A stretch of DNA of 64,000 bases from Ensifer adhaerens (GCF_002940685.1 NZ_PNFP01000009.1:124001-188000); one strand, 5' to 3'; positions 49,306 through 61,040 are shown, counted from the stretch's first letter. Numbers and translations: made by a program. Notes: generated by a model not told the origin, from the letters alone.

Positions 49306-50829
49306 TCAGCTTTCGAAGTGGAATACGAGCCTTCTGCCGGTCAGCTTGCCAAGCTGCTGCAGGCGACCATCCAGCCGCTCCCCGGCGAACTCCGAATAGG
49401 CGGCCGGAACGACGATTTCCAAGTCCACGTCCGGCAGAGACGACTTGCGGAACGTCAGGCTCTGGGCAATGCCCGGCATCGATGCCGAGAAGAGATAGGC
49501 GACACGCAAGAGGCCGCCGAGCAGCTTTGCCAGTTCCAGCAGGCGCGGCGTGGTGATGCCGGCGAGCGCGTTCGTGGCACCGTCGTCGTTGAGCCCTTCG
49601 AAGCGGTAATAATTGGAAAGGGCGATATAGGCCCGGCCGGCATGGGTAATGCCGGAGAAGGTCGAGTGGGCGATGATGTTCAGCGCCTGCAGACCGCGAT
49701 AATCCGGATGCGCGCGCCAGCTGATGTCGGCAAGCAGGCACGCAGCCTGACGGTAGCGACTCTCCTCTTCCGTCTCCTCGACGCCGAAGAACGGCACCAT
49801 GCGGCCGGTCCAGTCGGCGAGCTCGCGCGCGTGCTCGGGCGAACGGGCGCGCAGGATGGCGATTTCGTTCGCCGCCGTCAGCAGCGGATCCTGGGCGCGC
49901 TCCTCGTCCTGCAACAGCGAGAACAGGTAGCCTTCACGCACGCCGAGCGCCGAAAACGAGATCCGCTCCGGCTTCATGATCTCCAGCGCCTCCTGCATGG
50001 CGATCGCCCCGAAGGGCAGCAGGCTGCGACGGCTCTTGGAGATCGTCTGATAGGCCGAAGGCTTGATGTTCTTCGGCTCGATCACCTCGGGCAAGAGCCC
50101 CATCGCCTCGTCAAAGGAAATCTCGTAGCCCTGCATCATGTGCAGCGGATAGTCGCGGATCTCCATGTGCAGCTTGGCGATCGAACGCCAGGTGCCGCCG
50201 ACCGCGTAGAAGATGCGTCCCGTGCCGGTCTTCAGCACCGCCGAGTTCTTCATGAACTTGCGCACCCAGGTCCGTGCCTTGCTGAGCGAGCCGTTGCTGT
50301 GCTCGAACAGGCGGATACCGCCGAGCGGCAAGGTGATGCCCTTGCCGATCTTCGTGCCGGAGACCTCGACGAGTTCGAGCGAGCCGCCGCCAAGGTCGCC
50401 GACGACACCGTCGGGATCGTGGTAGCCGCTGACGATGCCCATCGCGGAATAGTAGGCTTCTTCCTCGCCCGTGAGGATGCGGACCTTGTGACCGAGGATC
50501 GCCTCAGCCTTCTCGATGAAGGCCGGACCGTTGCTCGCCTCGCGTGCTGCTGCCGTCGCCAGCACATACATCGACGTCGCACGCGCCTGCTTGGAGAGCG
50601 CGTGAAAGCGATGCAACGCCCTCAGCGCGCGCTCGACGCTGTCTTCGTCCATGCGCCCGGTGGCGTCGATGCCCTTGCCGAGACCGCACATCACCTTTTC
50701 GTTGAACAGCATGGCCGGCGAGCGGCTCAGGCCTTCGTAGACGACAAGGCGAATGGAGTTCGAACCGATATCGATAACGGAAACCGGGCGGATGCCGGGC
50801 AGACGCCCCTGCGCTTCAGATTCGACCAT
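49306..50829 (-). CDS. ppx: Exopolyphosphatase (Ppx/GppA family)
   Basis: Releases phosphate from inorganic polyphosphate or converts pppGpp to ppGpp. It is 507 residues. The ASKHA fold is seen in VSVIDIGSNSIRLVVYEG, ATAAAREASNG, ILTGEEEAYYSAMGI and VGDLGGGSLELVEV. The C-terminal HD-like part has LLADISWRAHPDYRG. The ppk gene ends 11 nt upstream on the same strand, so synthesis and breakdown of polyphosphate are encoded together. Confidence 0.93.
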   Translation of the reverse strand: MVESEAQGRLPGIRPVSVIDIGSNSIRLVVYEGLSRSPAMLFNEKVMCGLGKGIDATGRMDEDSVERALRALHRFHALSKQARATSMYVLATAAAREASNGPAFIEKAEAILGHKVRILTGEEEAYYSAMGIVSGYHDPDGVVGDLGGGSLELVEVSGTKIGKGITLPLGGIRLFEHSNGSLSKARTWVRKFMKNSAVLKTGTGRIFYAVGGTWRSIAKLHMEIRDYPLHMMQGYEISFDEAMGLLPEVIEPKNIKPSAYQTISKSRRSLLPFGAIAMQEALEIMKPERISFSALGVREGYLFSLLQDEERAQDPLLTAANEIAILRARSPEHARELADWTGRMVPFFGVEETEEESRYRQAACLLADISWRAHPDYRGLQALNIIAHSTFSGITHAGRAYIALSNYYRFEGLNDDGATNALAGITTPRLLELAKLLGGLLRVAYLFSASMPGIAQSLTFRKSSLPDVDLEIVVPAAYSEFAGERLDGRLQQLGKLTGRRLVFHFES

Positions 50830-50840
50830 GCAATTCCAGT

Positions 50841-53027
50841 TTATTTGTGCCAGCCGCTCTTCCAGCCGGCTATGAGCTTCGGTGCGCTGGACTTCAGGGC
50901 CTCGCCCCGGCCGGAGAGGCTGGGATTGGTCATGAAATAGTGCTGTGCGTTGAAAGGCTCGGCGTCCTTGCCGACTTCCATCCGGCGAGAAGTGCCATCG
51001 GGAAGAATTTCGTAGCTCTGCTGGTTGTCGATGAGATTGCCCAGCATGATCTGCGACAGAACCTGTTCGTGCACAGTCCGGTTGATGAGAGGCACGAGCG
51101 TCTCGACCCGCCGGTCCAGATTGCGCGGCATCATATCCGCCGAGCCGATATAGACAAGGGCATTCTCCGATGGAAGCCCGTGGCCGTTGCCGAAGCAGAA
51201 TATGCGGGAATGTTCGAGGAAACGGCCGACGATGGACTTGACACGGATATTGTCCGAAAGCCCCGGGACCTGCGGGCGCAGGCAGCAGATGCCGCGCACC
51301 ACGAGATCGATCTCGACGCCGGCGCGGCTCGCCTTGTAGAGCGCGTCGATGATCTCGGGATCGACGAGCGAGTTCATCTTCATCCAGATTGCCGCCGGGC
51401 GCCCGGCCCTGGCGTGTTCGATCTCTTCGTCGATATGCCGGAGGATGCGCGGGCGCAGCGTGTGCGGCGAGACCGCCAGCTTCATGCCCGCCTCCGGCTC
51501 GCCGTAGCCGGTGATGAAATTGAAGATGTTCGCCATGTCGTGGGCGATGACAGGGTTGCAGGTGAAGAACGAAAGGTCAGTGTAGATCTTCGCCGTGACC
51601 GGGTGATAGTTGCCGGTGCCGAGATGGCAGTAGGTCCTGAGCTTGCCCTCCTCACGCCTGACCACCATCGACATCTTGGCGTGAGTCTTCAGTTCGATGA
51701 AGCCGAAGACGACCTGCACGCCGGCGCGTTCGAGGTCGCGCGCCCAGCGGATATTGGCCTCTTCGTCGAAACGGGCCTTGAGCTCGACCAGCGCCGTCAC
51801 CGACTTGCCAGCCTCGGCGGCGTCGATCAGCGCGCGCACGATCGGGCTGTCGTTCGAGGTGCGGTAGAGCGTCTGCTTGATGGCGACGACGTCAGGATCA
51901 CGCGCCGCCTGCAGCAGGAACTGCACCACGACGTCGAAGGACTCGTAGGGGTGGTGTACCACCATGTCCTTCTCGCGGATCGCTGCCAGGCAGTCGCCGG
52001 CGTGTTCGCGCACGCGCTCGGGAAAACGCGGATTGTACGGCTCGAAGCGCAGATCGTCGCGCGGAGCCTTGGTGATTTCGGACAAAGTGTTGAGCGCGAG
52101 CAGTCCCGGCAGGACGGCGATCCGGTTTTCCGGAACACCGAGCTCCTGCACGACGAACTGGCGCAGCGATGCCGGCATCTCCGAGTCGGTCTCGATGCGG
52201 ATCACCGACCCGCGGCGGCGGCGCTTCAGTGCCGTCTCGAAGAAGCGCACGAGATCTTCGGCCTCTTCCTCCACTTCGATATCGCTGTCGCGGATGATGC
52301 GGAAGGTACCGGAGCCCTTCACCTCATAGCCCGGGAACAGCCTGTCGATGAACTGGCTGACCATGTCTTCGAGCGTGATGTAGCGGATCACGTTCTTGAC
52401 GTCCGGCAGCCGGATGAAGCGGTCGAGCGCCACCGGCAGGCGCAGAAGTGCCGTCATCGGCTCGCGGCCGGTCTTGCTGACGAGCTGCAACCCCATCGAG
52501 AAGCCGAGGTTGGGAATGAACGGGAAAGGGTGGGCCGGATCGATCGACAGCGGCGTCAAGACCGGGAAGATCGACTGGTCGAACTCGTTGGCAAGCCAGC
52601 TCCTGTCCTGCGCCGACAGCGCCGCCGGACGCACGATCAGGATGTCTTCCTTGGCGAGATACTGCTGCAGCACGGCAAGCGAGGCCTGCTGCTCCATCTG
52701 CAGGTTGTCGATTTCCTTCAGGATATCCTCGAGCTGTTCGACCGGCGTCTTGCCGTCGGGCGATCGCATGGAGAGGCCCTGGCGCACCTGGCCCTCGAGG
52801 CCGGCGACGCGCACCATGAAGAACTCGTCGAGGTTGGCGGCCGAAATCGACAGGAAGCGCACACGTTCCAGCAGCGGATGCGCCGTGTTCAACGTTTCCT
52901 CGAGCACGCGGCGATTGAACTGCAGCCAGGAAAACTCGCGATTGATGAAGCGCTGCGGACTGGTCAGCAGGTCGACGTCCTCCACTGCTGCCTGGTTTCC
53001 ATTCACCGCAGATAGCGCGTTATCCAT
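50841..53027 (-). CDS. ppk: Polyphosphate kinase 1
   Basis: Makes polyphosphate from ATP reversibly. From the ATG at 53027 it is 728 residues. Its four-domain layout is intact: [19 protein letters not shown] (N-terminal), a head region with [11 protein letters not shown], the phospholipase-D-like catalytic parts with [16 protein letters not shown] and the CHLGTGNY block that holds the phosphorylated His. [14 protein letters not shown] closes the C terminus. A TTG at 53096 overlapping the hdaA stop would add 23 residues and permit coupling; the ATG start is favoured by homologue length. Confidence 0.95.
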   Translation of the reverse strand: MDNALSAVNGNQAAVEDVDLLTSPQRFINREFSWLQFNRRVLEETLNTAHPLLERVRFLSISAANLDEFFMVRVAGLEGQVRQGLSMRSPDGKTPVEQLEDILKEIDNLQMEQQASLAVLQQYLAKEDILIVRPAALSAQDRSWLANEFDQSIFPVLTPLSIDPAHPFPFIPNLGFSMGLQLVSKTGREPMTALLRLPVALDRFIRLPDVKNVIRYITLEDMVSQFIDRLFPGYEVKGSGTFRIIRDSDIEVEEEAEDLVRFFETALKRRRRGSVIRIETDSEMPASLRQFVVQELGVPENRIAVLPGLLALNTLSEITKAPRDDLRFEPYNPRFPERVREHAGDCLAAIREKDMVVHHPYESFDVVVQFLLQAARDPDVVAIKQTLYRTSNDSPIVRALIDAAEAGKSVTALVELKARFDEEANIRWARDLERAGVQVVFGFIELKTHAKMSMVVRREEGKLRTYCHLGTGNYHPVTAKIYTDLSFFTCNPVIAHDMANIFNFITGYGEPEAGMKLAVSPHTLRPRILRHIDEEIEHARAGRPAAIWMKMNSLVDPEIIDALYKASRAGVEIDLVVRGICCLRPQVPGLSDNIRVKSIVGRFLEHSRIFCFGNGHGLPSENALVYIGSADMMPRNLDRRVETLVPLINRTVHEQVLSQIMLGNLIDNQQSYEILPDGTSRRMEVGKDAEPFNAQHYFMTNPSLSGRGEALKSSAPKLIAGWKSGWHK

Positions 53028-53092
53028 TGCTTTTCTGATCCCATTGCTCCGGCTGCACCGGCTATCCCAGTTTGACGACGGTTCTGTGACAG

Positions 53093-53782
53093 TCAATCGG
53101 ACCGGCGCTGATTTCCCAGTTCTTCGAGAACTTCGGAGGCGAGCGCGCGTGTCAGCTTCGTGCCGCGGGCAAGGGCGAGATGGTCGATGCGCTCGACGAT
53201 CGTCTGGGCGGATTCGAGCGAGCGCTCCATGCGCTGGACGATGTAGCCGACGAGCCGCTCGTCGACAAAGAGCTGGCGGTCGGCGAAAAGCTTGATCAGC
53301 ACCTGCGTCAGCAATTCGTCATCCGGTTCGCCGATCTCGACGACGGTCGCCGCCTTCAGGCGCGAGCGCAGATCCGGCAGCGTCACCGGCCAGGACATCG
53401 GCCAGAGGCGCGTCGTCATCAACAGCCCGGTGCCGTGCTGGCGCACATTGTTGATGACGTGGAAAAGTGTGGTGTCGTCAAAGCCGCTGCGGTCGGCATC
53501 CTCGAACAAGACGGGCCTTTCGGCAGCAATCAGCGCGGCATCGGAGCCGGCGACCGGGTGGATGGCCTCGGCTCCCGCCCGCTCCTTCCAGATGCTGGCA
53601 AGGTGCGATTTTCCCGAACCGACCGGGCCGGCGATGATGACCACCGGCGCCGGCCAGTCCGGCCAGTGGTCGACGATGGCGATCGCCGCGCTCAACCTGT
53701 CGGAGACGAGCAGATCCTCACGACCCGTCGCCGGGTCGTGGCCAAAAGCCAGGGGGATTTGTTCAAATGGGCGTTTTGTCAT
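53093..53782 (-). CDS. hdaA: Regulatory inactivator of DnaA, HdaA-type
   Basis: DnaA-related AAA+ protein of 229 residues that with the sliding clamp promotes DnaA-ATP hydrolysis and so limits re-initiation. It starts with a clamp-binding motif QIPLAF (Gln8-Phe13), then Walker A GPVGSGKS (52-59), VLFEDAD (Walker B-like) and a sensor/lid region ending VLEELGNQR. It lacks the C-terminal DNA-binding domain of DnaA. The downstream ppk gene begins at or near its stop; the permease gene precedes it by 26 nt. Confidence 0.92.
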   Translation of the reverse strand: MTKRPFEQIPLAFGHDPATGREDLLVSDRLSAAIAIVDHWPDWPAPVVIIAGPVGSGKSHLASIWKERAGAEAIHPVAGSDAALIAAERPVLFEDADRSGFDDTTLFHVINNVRQHGTGLLMTTRLWPMSWPVTLPDLRSRLKAATVVEIGEPDDELLTQVLIKLFADRQLFVDERLVGYIVQRMERSLESAQTIVERIDHLALARGTKLTRALASEVLEELGNQRRSD

Positions 53783-53808
53783 GCTGTACTCGGGACAATC
53801 GTCGGCAA

Positions 53809-54930
53809 TCAGGCGGCCTTGTCGCTCTTCGCCTTCTTTTCCACGGCCTTGCCGTGCCCGTGATAGAGGTCGCTATCAAGGTACCTCTGGATGCCGAAGC
53901 GGACCAGCACGCCGATGGCGGCTGCTGCCGGAACCGCCACCAGAAGACCGACGAAACCGAACAGTGCACCGAAGGCAAGCAGCGCAAACATCAGCCAGAC
54001 CGGATGCAGGCCGACACTTTTGCCCACCAGCTTCGGCTGGAGGATGTTGCCCTCCATGAACTGGCCGCTGAAGAATACCGCAAGTACGAGGCCGATCCAG
54101 AGATAGTCCGGCCAGAACTGTACCAGGGCCACGCCGATGGCTAGCACGAGGCCGACGAGCGATCCGACATAGGGAATGAAGCTGATCATGCCGGCGAAGA
54201 GGCCGATCAGCAGGCCGAAATTGAGACCAACCAGCGACAGGCCGATCCCGTAGTAAAGACCAAGGATGACGCAGAGCGAGCCCTGCCCGCGCACGAATCC
54301 GGCGATCGTCGCGTTCATGTCGCGGGCGATCTGGCGTACATCGGAGACGTAGTCGCGCGGAACCCAGCTGTCGACCTTCTCGACCATCCGGTCCCAGTCG
54401 AGCAGGATATAGAAGGCGACGACAGGGGTAACGACCAGCAGCGAGATGACGTCGAGCAACGCCACACCTGAGTTCCAGATCTGCTGGAAGAGCGTGCCGA
54501 GGAAGGCGGCGCCCTGTTCGAGCAGCTTGCCGGAGCTCTGCTTGAGCGACGGCATCTGGCTCGCCAGCCAATCGGGGATCAGCCGCGTCTGTGCTTCGTT
54601 GACGAGCACCTGCAGCTTGGCGGCATAGCCAGGAATGTTCGCGATGAAATCGGCCGCCTGGCTGACGACGACAGGAATGATGACCATGAGGGCCAGCACG
54701 AAGACGACGACAAAGCCGATCAGGATGACGACCGTCGCCATCAACCGGCTGAGACCTAGGCGCTCGAGGCGGTCGGCGACCGGATCGAGGAAATAGGCAA
54801 GCGCCATGCCGGCCAGGAACGGCAGCAGGATCGAGCTGAAGACCATGAGGAAGGCGATGAAGGCGGCAAGCACCAGCAGCCAGAAGATGACCTGGCGCTG
54901 TAACCCGGAACCGCTTACCTTGATATCCAT
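53809..54930 (-). CDS. AI-2E/PerM family transporter
   Basis: Predicted inner-membrane permease of 373 residues with about eight helices. It begins with a helix pair near VIFWLLVLAAFIAFLMVFSSI, has PFLAGMALAYFLDPVADRLERLGLSRL, a long middle loop (about 95-150) and the C-terminal GFVGLLVAVPAAAAIGVLVRF. PerM proteins are found beside hdaA/hda in many proteobacteria. Exported substrate unknown. Confidence 0.88.
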   Translation of the reverse strand: MDIKVSGSGLQRQVIFWLLVLAAFIAFLMVFSSILLPFLAGMALAYFLDPVADRLERLGLSRLMATVVILIGFVVVFVLALMVIIPVVVSQAADFIANIPGYAAKLQVLVNEAQTRLIPDWLASQMPSLKQSSGKLLEQGAAFLGTLFQQIWNSGVALLDVISLLVVTPVVAFYILLDWDRMVEKVDSWVPRDYVSDVRQIARDMNATIAGFVRGQGSLCVILGLYYGIGLSLVGLNFGLLIGLFAGMISFIPYVGSLVGLVLAIGVALVQFWPDYLWIGLVLAVFFSGQFMEGNILQPKLVGKSVGLHPVWLMFALLAFGALFGFVGLLVAVPAAAAIGVLVRFGIQRYLDSDLYHGHGKAVEKKAKSDKAA

Positions 54931-55188
54931 GACACTCCTCGTGAGGCGCCGCTCGCCTGTTGCGTATCATAACCCTGCCAAGGAGATAGGGGGCGGTGCG
55001 CGCAACGGTCAAGTCCGACCCGGCACAGTCGTCCAGTTTAAAGCCGAGCAGACCGGCTTGCACCGTGGGATATGGGCAAAATGGTGAAAAAACGCCGCTA
55101 ATGCCTGCTCTCGGCTTGCACTCCCTTGGCTCTCGTGCCAATCGCATCCGCAAAATATCTGTCGCACGACGAGCCTTGGAGAACGAGC

Positions 55189-56255
<1,067 letters not shown>

Positions 56256-56259
<4 letters not shown>

Positions 56260-56924
56260 CGACCGAGGTCTCGACGGGCAGGAAGCGGGTCGTCGTCTTC
56301 ATCTCTGGCGGCGGCTCCAACATGCTGGCGCTCGCAAAAGCGGCGGCAGTGCCGGATTTCCCGGCCGAGATCGTCGCCGTCATCGCCGACAAGGCGGATG
56401 CCGGAGGCCTCGCGAAAGCGGAAGCGCTCGGCATCCCCACCCGCGCTTTCCTGCGCAAGGATTTCGACAGCAAGGACGCCCACGAGGCGGCGATCCTCGC
56501 CGAGCTCGACCGCCTGTCGCCGGATATCATCTGCCTTGCCGGCTACATGCGGCTGCTTTCGGCAACCTTCATCCAGCGCCATGAAGGACGTATCCTCAAC
56601 ATCCATCCGTCACTGCTGCCGCTCTTTCCGGGTCTGCACACCCATCAGCGCGCGATCGATGCTGGCATGAAGGTTGCCGGCTGCACGGTGCATTTCGTCA
56701 CCGAAGGCATGGACGAGGGCCCGATCCTGGCGCAGGCAGTGGTCCCGGTTCTGCCCGGCGACACGTCAGACAGCCTTGCAGCACGCGTGCTGACCGTCGA
56801 GCACCGCACCTATCCGATGGCGCTAAGGCTGATGGCCGAGGGCAAGGTGCGCATGGAAGGTGGCCGCGCGGTGAGTGTTGTCACCGGCGAAGTAACGGCT
56901 ACGCTGGTTTCGCCGGCGCTCTGA
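56256..56924 (+). CDS. purN: Phosphoribosylglycinamide formyltransferase 1
   Basis: Third step of purine synthesis: transfers a formyl group from 10-formyltetrahydrofolate to GAR. It is 222 residues. The N-terminal [15 protein letters not shown] binds phosphate; the catalytic set Asn-His-Asp is in [14 protein letters not shown] and [13 protein letters not shown]. It overlaps purM by 4 nt (ATGA), the usual purM-purN operon. Confidence 0.96.
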
Positions 56925-56969
56925 TTGCATCCCGCCCTGCACGGCGACACCCCGCCGCGCCCCAAGCTC

Positions 56970-58355
56970 CTACTTCGCTGACGCCAATCGCCGGTCGAGC
57001 GCGTCGAGCACGCGCCGTGTCAGCGCCGGATAGTCCTCGTCGAAGTGGTGGCCGCCATCGATGCCGATGACGTCGATGCCGGTGCCCTTCAGTTCGGGGC
57101 AGGCATCATCCTCTTCGTCCGTGCCGTAGATGCATTGCACGAGCGCCGGATCGATGCGCCTGATGTCGTCGAGCGGATCGCCGCCCTTGCCGTCGCCCGC
57201 AGCCCCGAGCCAGCCCAGCACCGAGACCTTGTAATCGACCATGTGCGACAGGGCCATCAAGGTCACCTGGCGAACATGGGCCTTTTCGCCTGCCGGCAGC
57301 AGGTTGAAGGTTCGCGGCAGGATGTCCGCTCCGAAGGAATAGCCGATCAGGAGCACGTTGCGCACGTTCCAGTGCTTGCGATAGTAGCTCATCACCTTGG
57401 CAAGGTCGTCCGCGGTTGCCTGGGGATCGCGCTCCGACCAGAAGTAATGCAGGGAATCAAAGCCGACGACCGGGACGCCCTGCTGCTGCAGCACGTCGCC
57501 GACCTGCTTGTCGATGTCGCGCCAGCCGCCGTCGCCCGAATAGATCACCGCCATCGTATCGCGCGTCGGCTTCGCCTCGAGGATGGTCAAGGGCAGGCCG
57601 AAGGGATTGCCAGCGTCGTTCTCGCTGTCGATGATATCGGTGAGATGGTCGGACAGCGTCGTGTAGGCGTCATCGTCGCTGTCTTCTTGGCTGATATCCG
57701 TATGTTTTGCGACGAGTGCTGCCACATGCGCCCGCCCGTCCACCGATGCCCGAGGCGAGAAGACGACCGAGACAGGGTCCGGCAAGGCGCCGTCGGTCAG
57801 GCCATAGACCATGCGGTCGCCCTTTTTCACCTTTTCGGCCGGGGTGCAGAGCTGTTTCTCAAGGGCGATCCCCTCCTCCGGGTCGACCGCCAGCGTCTGG
57901 CCGATGGTTGCCGGCGGCGTCTGGGCGGCGATTGCGAGGGCCAGTGCGCCCCCGGCACCGACGCCCGCGACAACAGGGAGCTGATAGGCGTCCGTGCCAA
58001 CCGCCCGCTGTACCTGCTGGCTGAGCGACTCGATGTCCGAGACCATGTAGATGCAATCGCCGTCATCCTTGGCGAGCGAGGCGAGATAGGCCTTGAGATC
58101 GATGCCGATGACGACGGTCTTGTCGCCAGTAAGTGTATCGGCGACCGTCTGTTCCTTGTCCGTCCAGCCGTCGGCGTCCGACAGCAGTACGACGAGTGCC
58201 GCCGCCTTTTCCTTCGGAGCCATGATGCGCGGAGACGGGATCATCCCGGTGTCATAGCTCTTCGGCGCGTCTTCTGCGGCGGCGGGAAGAATGGAAGCCG
58301 AGAGCAGCAGCGCCGCCGACACAAGGCATCTCCAGGCGTTCGCGACACGGATCAT
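56970..58355 (-). CDS. acvB: AcvB/VirJ-family periplasmic hydrolase (lysyl-phosphatidylglycerol hydrolase)
   Basis: Predicted periplasmic alpha/beta hydrolase of 461 residues. The signal peptide runs MIRVANAWRCLVSAALLL to AAAED. The C-terminal VirJ domain (about 265-455) has IYSGDGGWRDIDK and the nucleophile Ser340 in GYSFGAD, with the His in IDGGHHFDEDY. In Agrobacterium and Rhizobium tropici, acvB/atvA follows lpiA, hydrolyses lysyl-phosphatidylglycerol and supports acid tolerance. Its start overlaps the lpiA stop by 4 nt (ATGA), so the lipid's synthase and hydrolase are translated together. Confidence 0.9.
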   Translation of the reverse strand: MIRVANAWRCLVSAALLLSASILPAAAEDAPKSYDTGMIPSPRIMAPKEKAAALVVLLSDADGWTDKEQTVADTLTGDKTVVIGIDLKAYLASLAKDDGDCIYMVSDIESLSQQVQRAVGTDAYQLPVVAGVGAGGALALAIAAQTPPATIGQTLAVDPEEGIALEKQLCTPAEKVKKGDRMVYGLTDGALPDPVSVVFSPRASVDGRAHVAALVAKHTDISQEDSDDDAYTTLSDHLTDIIDSENDAGNPFGLPLTILEAKPTRDTMAVIYSGDGGWRDIDKQVGDVLQQQGVPVVGFDSLHYFWSERDPQATADDLAKVMSYYRKHWNVRNVLLIGYSFGADILPRTFNLLPAGEKAHVRQVTLMALSHMVDYKVSVLGWLGAAGDGKGGDPLDDIRRIDPALVQCIYGTDEEDDACPELKGTGIDVIGIDGGHHFDEDYPALTRRVLDALDRRLASAK

Positions 58356-60961
58356 TTCTTCACCACTCCCTTGAGACCGCCGCCGATCAGGAATGTTGCA
58401 TCCATCAGGGCGAGGATCGGATTGATGCCGCCGCTGGCGACAAGATAGCGCGGTTGCCATTGCGGATGAAACTTCGACTTGAAGGCGCGCAACCCTTTGA
58501 AATTGTAGAAGCGCTCGCCGTGTTCGAAGAAGGTGCGGCCGGCCCGGTCCCACACCGGCGCGATCTGGCGCGTCGACATGCCCGAAAGTGGAGCCATGCC
58601 GAGGTTGAAGGCGCGGAAGCCTTCCGCCTTCAGGTACTCCATCACCTGGGCGAAGAGGAAATCCATGGCGCCCTTCGGCGCGTCCGGGGAGAAGCGCATC
58701 AGGTCGACGGTCCCCTCCTCCTTCGTCCCGGTCACGAGAATGTTGGTGAAGGCGACGATGCGGCCATTGCAGGTGAGGATCGCGACCGGCTGCTCGGCCA
58801 GATAGTCCGGATCGAAAGCGCCGAGCGAGAAGCCTTTCTCCTTGGCATTGTGATGCGCGAGCCAGGCATCGGAGACCGCCGTCAGATCATCCATGACGCC
58901 GGCAACGCTTTCGGGCGGCACGACCCGGAACTCGAGACCATCACGTTGGGCGCGGCTCACCTGCTGGCGCAGGTTTGCCCACTTGCCCCCTTTCATCTCG
59001 AAGCGCGCAAGATCGACCCGCGCGAGTTCGCCGAGCCGGAAGGCCCGTAGTCCGGCATCGGCATAGTATGCAAGGCCCTGGGGGGAAACCTGGTAGAAGA
59101 CCGCCCGGCAGCCGGCCGCGCGCGCCCTCTCGATGAAGTGCCAGATGAGTTCCGGCCAGGCATCGATCGGGCCGACGGGATCGAAGAGCGCAATCCACGA
59201 GCGGGCGCGCTGGCCGTACATGATGAAGGCGCGGCCGTCGGCGGAAAACAGCAGGCTCTTGTCGCCCATGCGCACCAGATTGGCATCGGACATGTCCTGC
59301 GCCTCGACGATGGCCAGCGCCCTCTCCATCGCGTCGTCGGAGGCAGGCTCGGCCATTCCGGTCGCCGGACGCATCAGGCTCCAGATGGCGAGCATGCTCG
59401 CCCCGATCGTCACACCCAGAAGGGCACGCAGGCCGCGCGGCGCCTCGGCGGAGAATTCGAACTGCCACCAGAGTTCGTGGCTGTATTCGACATCGCGGTA
59501 GACGAAGAGCAGCACGATCAGCGCGCCAAGGCAGATGACGCCGAGCGCCGTCAGCCACGGCACCGTCAAGGCCTGCCCGAAGAGAGAGGCCGGGCGCACG
59601 AACAGGCGGCGGCTGACGACGAGCCCCAACAGGAAGAAGGCAAGCATGCCCGCTTCCACCACGGCGATCGCCTTGATCAGCGACAAGAGCAGCGCAGCGA
59701 TCGCGATCACGATCGAGGCCCACCAGGCGCCGTCGAGCCTGAGCGCCAGCCCGCGCGAGACGACGACGAGAGCAAGGCCGAGCAGGCTTGCGAGGAAATG
59801 GGCGCCTTCGACGATCGGCAGGGGCAGTAGGCCTTCGAGGAACGCAAGGTTCTCGTCCGGCGTCGGCGTCACGCTCGAAAGAACCAGCATGATCGCCAGC
59901 ACGATGCCGAGTGTCGCCAAAAGCAGCGGCGTCATGCGGCCGCCGATACGCCGCACGCTGGAGGCGACGGGATGACCGGAGAGCTGCCGGAGCTCGATGC
60001 CGATGACGACGGCGATCGCGATCACCAGCGGCAGCACGTGGTAGATGACACGGTAGAGCACCAGCGCGCCGAGAATGGTGTCGACATCGGCGTTATGGCC
60101 GAGCGTCGCGATGATGATCGTCTCGAAGACGCCCAGTCCGGCCGGAACGTGGCTGAGGACGCCGACGCCGACGGCGAGCGAATAGACCGCGAGGAAGGCC
60201 GGCCAGCCGATCGTGCCGGCGGGCAGAAGCACGTAGAGGACCGTTGCCGAAGCGGCGAGATCGAGCGCCGTCACCAGGAACTGGCGCGAAACGGTGCGCG
60301 AATCCGGGAGCCGAAGCGTCAGGCGACCGACGCTGACCTCCCGCCCGTCACGGGCAAGGAAGAACACGGTGAACAGACCGCCGAGGATCACGGCCGCGAT
60401 CACGCGCAACACCAGGGGATCCATCCCGGTCATCGGCGCCACATACTCGCCGACTGCAAGCAGGCTGAGGCAGGTCACCGTCAAAAGCCCGAGCCCGAAG
60501 GCGAGCGTCACGAAGGCGATGATCCGGGCGATGTTTTCAGGTTCGATGCCGAGGCGCGAATAGGAGCGGTAGCGGATGGCGCCGCCGCTGAGCGCCCCGA
60601 ACCCGGCCGTGTTGCCGACCGCATAGGCCGAGGCCGCCGTCAGCGCCACATCGGCATAGGGAAGCTTTCGCCTGACATAGTCGAGCGCGCTGACGTCATA
60701 GAAGGTGAGCGCGAGGAAGCTCAATGCGGTGAAGAACACCGCTGCCGCCACCGAGGTCCAGCTGGTATCCGCCAATGCCTGAACGACTTCGTCGTACTGA
60801 ACTTCGGACGTCAGGTGAAAGATCGCAAAGCCGAAAAGCGCGATCACGAAGAGCGTACCGGCAGCCGAGAGATAGCGGCGATTGCGGCGCAGGAAGGAGA
60901 TCCAGCCTCCCTCCGCCTGCTGCACGTCGTCGGTTGCACGTTCCGGTAGGGAGGATGTCAT
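58352..60961 (-). CDS. lpiA: Lysyl-phosphatidylglycerol synthase/flippase (MprF/LpiA)
   Basis: Transfers lysine from lysyl-tRNA to phosphatidylglycerol and moves the product outward, reducing negative surface charge. It is 869 residues. An N-terminal flippase of about 14 helices (to roughly residue 530) includes GNTAGFGALSGGAIRYRSYSRLG; the C-terminal cytoplasmic synthase domain has FDPVGPIDAWPELIWHFIERA, then LMRFSPDAPKGAMDFLFAQV and FRAFNLGMAPLSG. It is first of lpiA-acvB. In related species the gene is induced by acid; the regulatory site cannot be confirmed here. Confidence 0.94.
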   Translation of the reverse strand: MTSSLPERATDDVQQAEGGWISFLRRNRRYLSAAGTLFVIALFGFAIFHLTSEVQYDEVVQALADTSWTSVAAAVFFTALSFLALTFYDVSALDYVRRKLPYADVALTAASAYAVGNTAGFGALSGGAIRYRSYSRLGIEPENIARIIAFVTLAFGLGLLTVTCLSLLAVGEYVAPMTGMDPLVLRVIAAVILGGLFTVFFLARDGREVSVGRLTLRLPDSRTVSRQFLVTALDLAASATVLYVLLPAGTIGWPAFLAVYSLAVGVGVLSHVPAGLGVFETIIIATLGHNADVDTILGALVLYRVIYHVLPLVIAIAVVIGIELRQLSGHPVASSVRRIGGRMTPLLLATLGIVLAIMLVLSSVTPTPDENLAFLEGLLPLPIVEGAHFLASLLGLALVVVSRGLALRLDGAWWASIVIAIAALLLSLIKAIAVVEAGMLAFFLLGLVVSRRLFVRPASLFGQALTVPWLTALGVICLGALIVLLFVYRDVEYSHELWWQFEFSAEAPRGLRALLGVTIGASMLAIWSLMRPATGMAEPASDDAMERALAIVEAQDMSDANLVRMGDKSLLFSADGRAFIMYGQRARSWIALFDPVGPIDAWPELIWHFIERARAAGCRAVFYQVSPQGLAYYADAGLRAFRLGELARVDLARFEMKGGKWANLRQQVSRAQRDGLEFRVVPPESVAGVMDDLTAVSDAWLAHHNAKEKGFSLGAFDPDYLAEQPVAILTCNGRIVAFTNILVTGTKEEGTVDLMRFSPDAPKGAMDFLFAQVMEYLKAEGFRAFNLGMAPLSGMSTRQIAPVWDRAGRTFFEHGERFYNFKGLRAFKSKFHPQWQPRYLVASGGINPILALMDATFLIGGGLKGVVKK

Positions 60962-61040
60962 GAAGCGCCCATGTCGATAATGAGGACATCAGCGCTTTAG
61001 CTTACCCGATGCGGATCAAAAAGTGAAATATCCGTAATAA

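Noticed and set aside
50847-53015. A 722-residue plus-strand frame opposite ppk
   Set aside because: Antisense shadow of polyphosphate kinase, whose conserved motifs are all on the minus strand.
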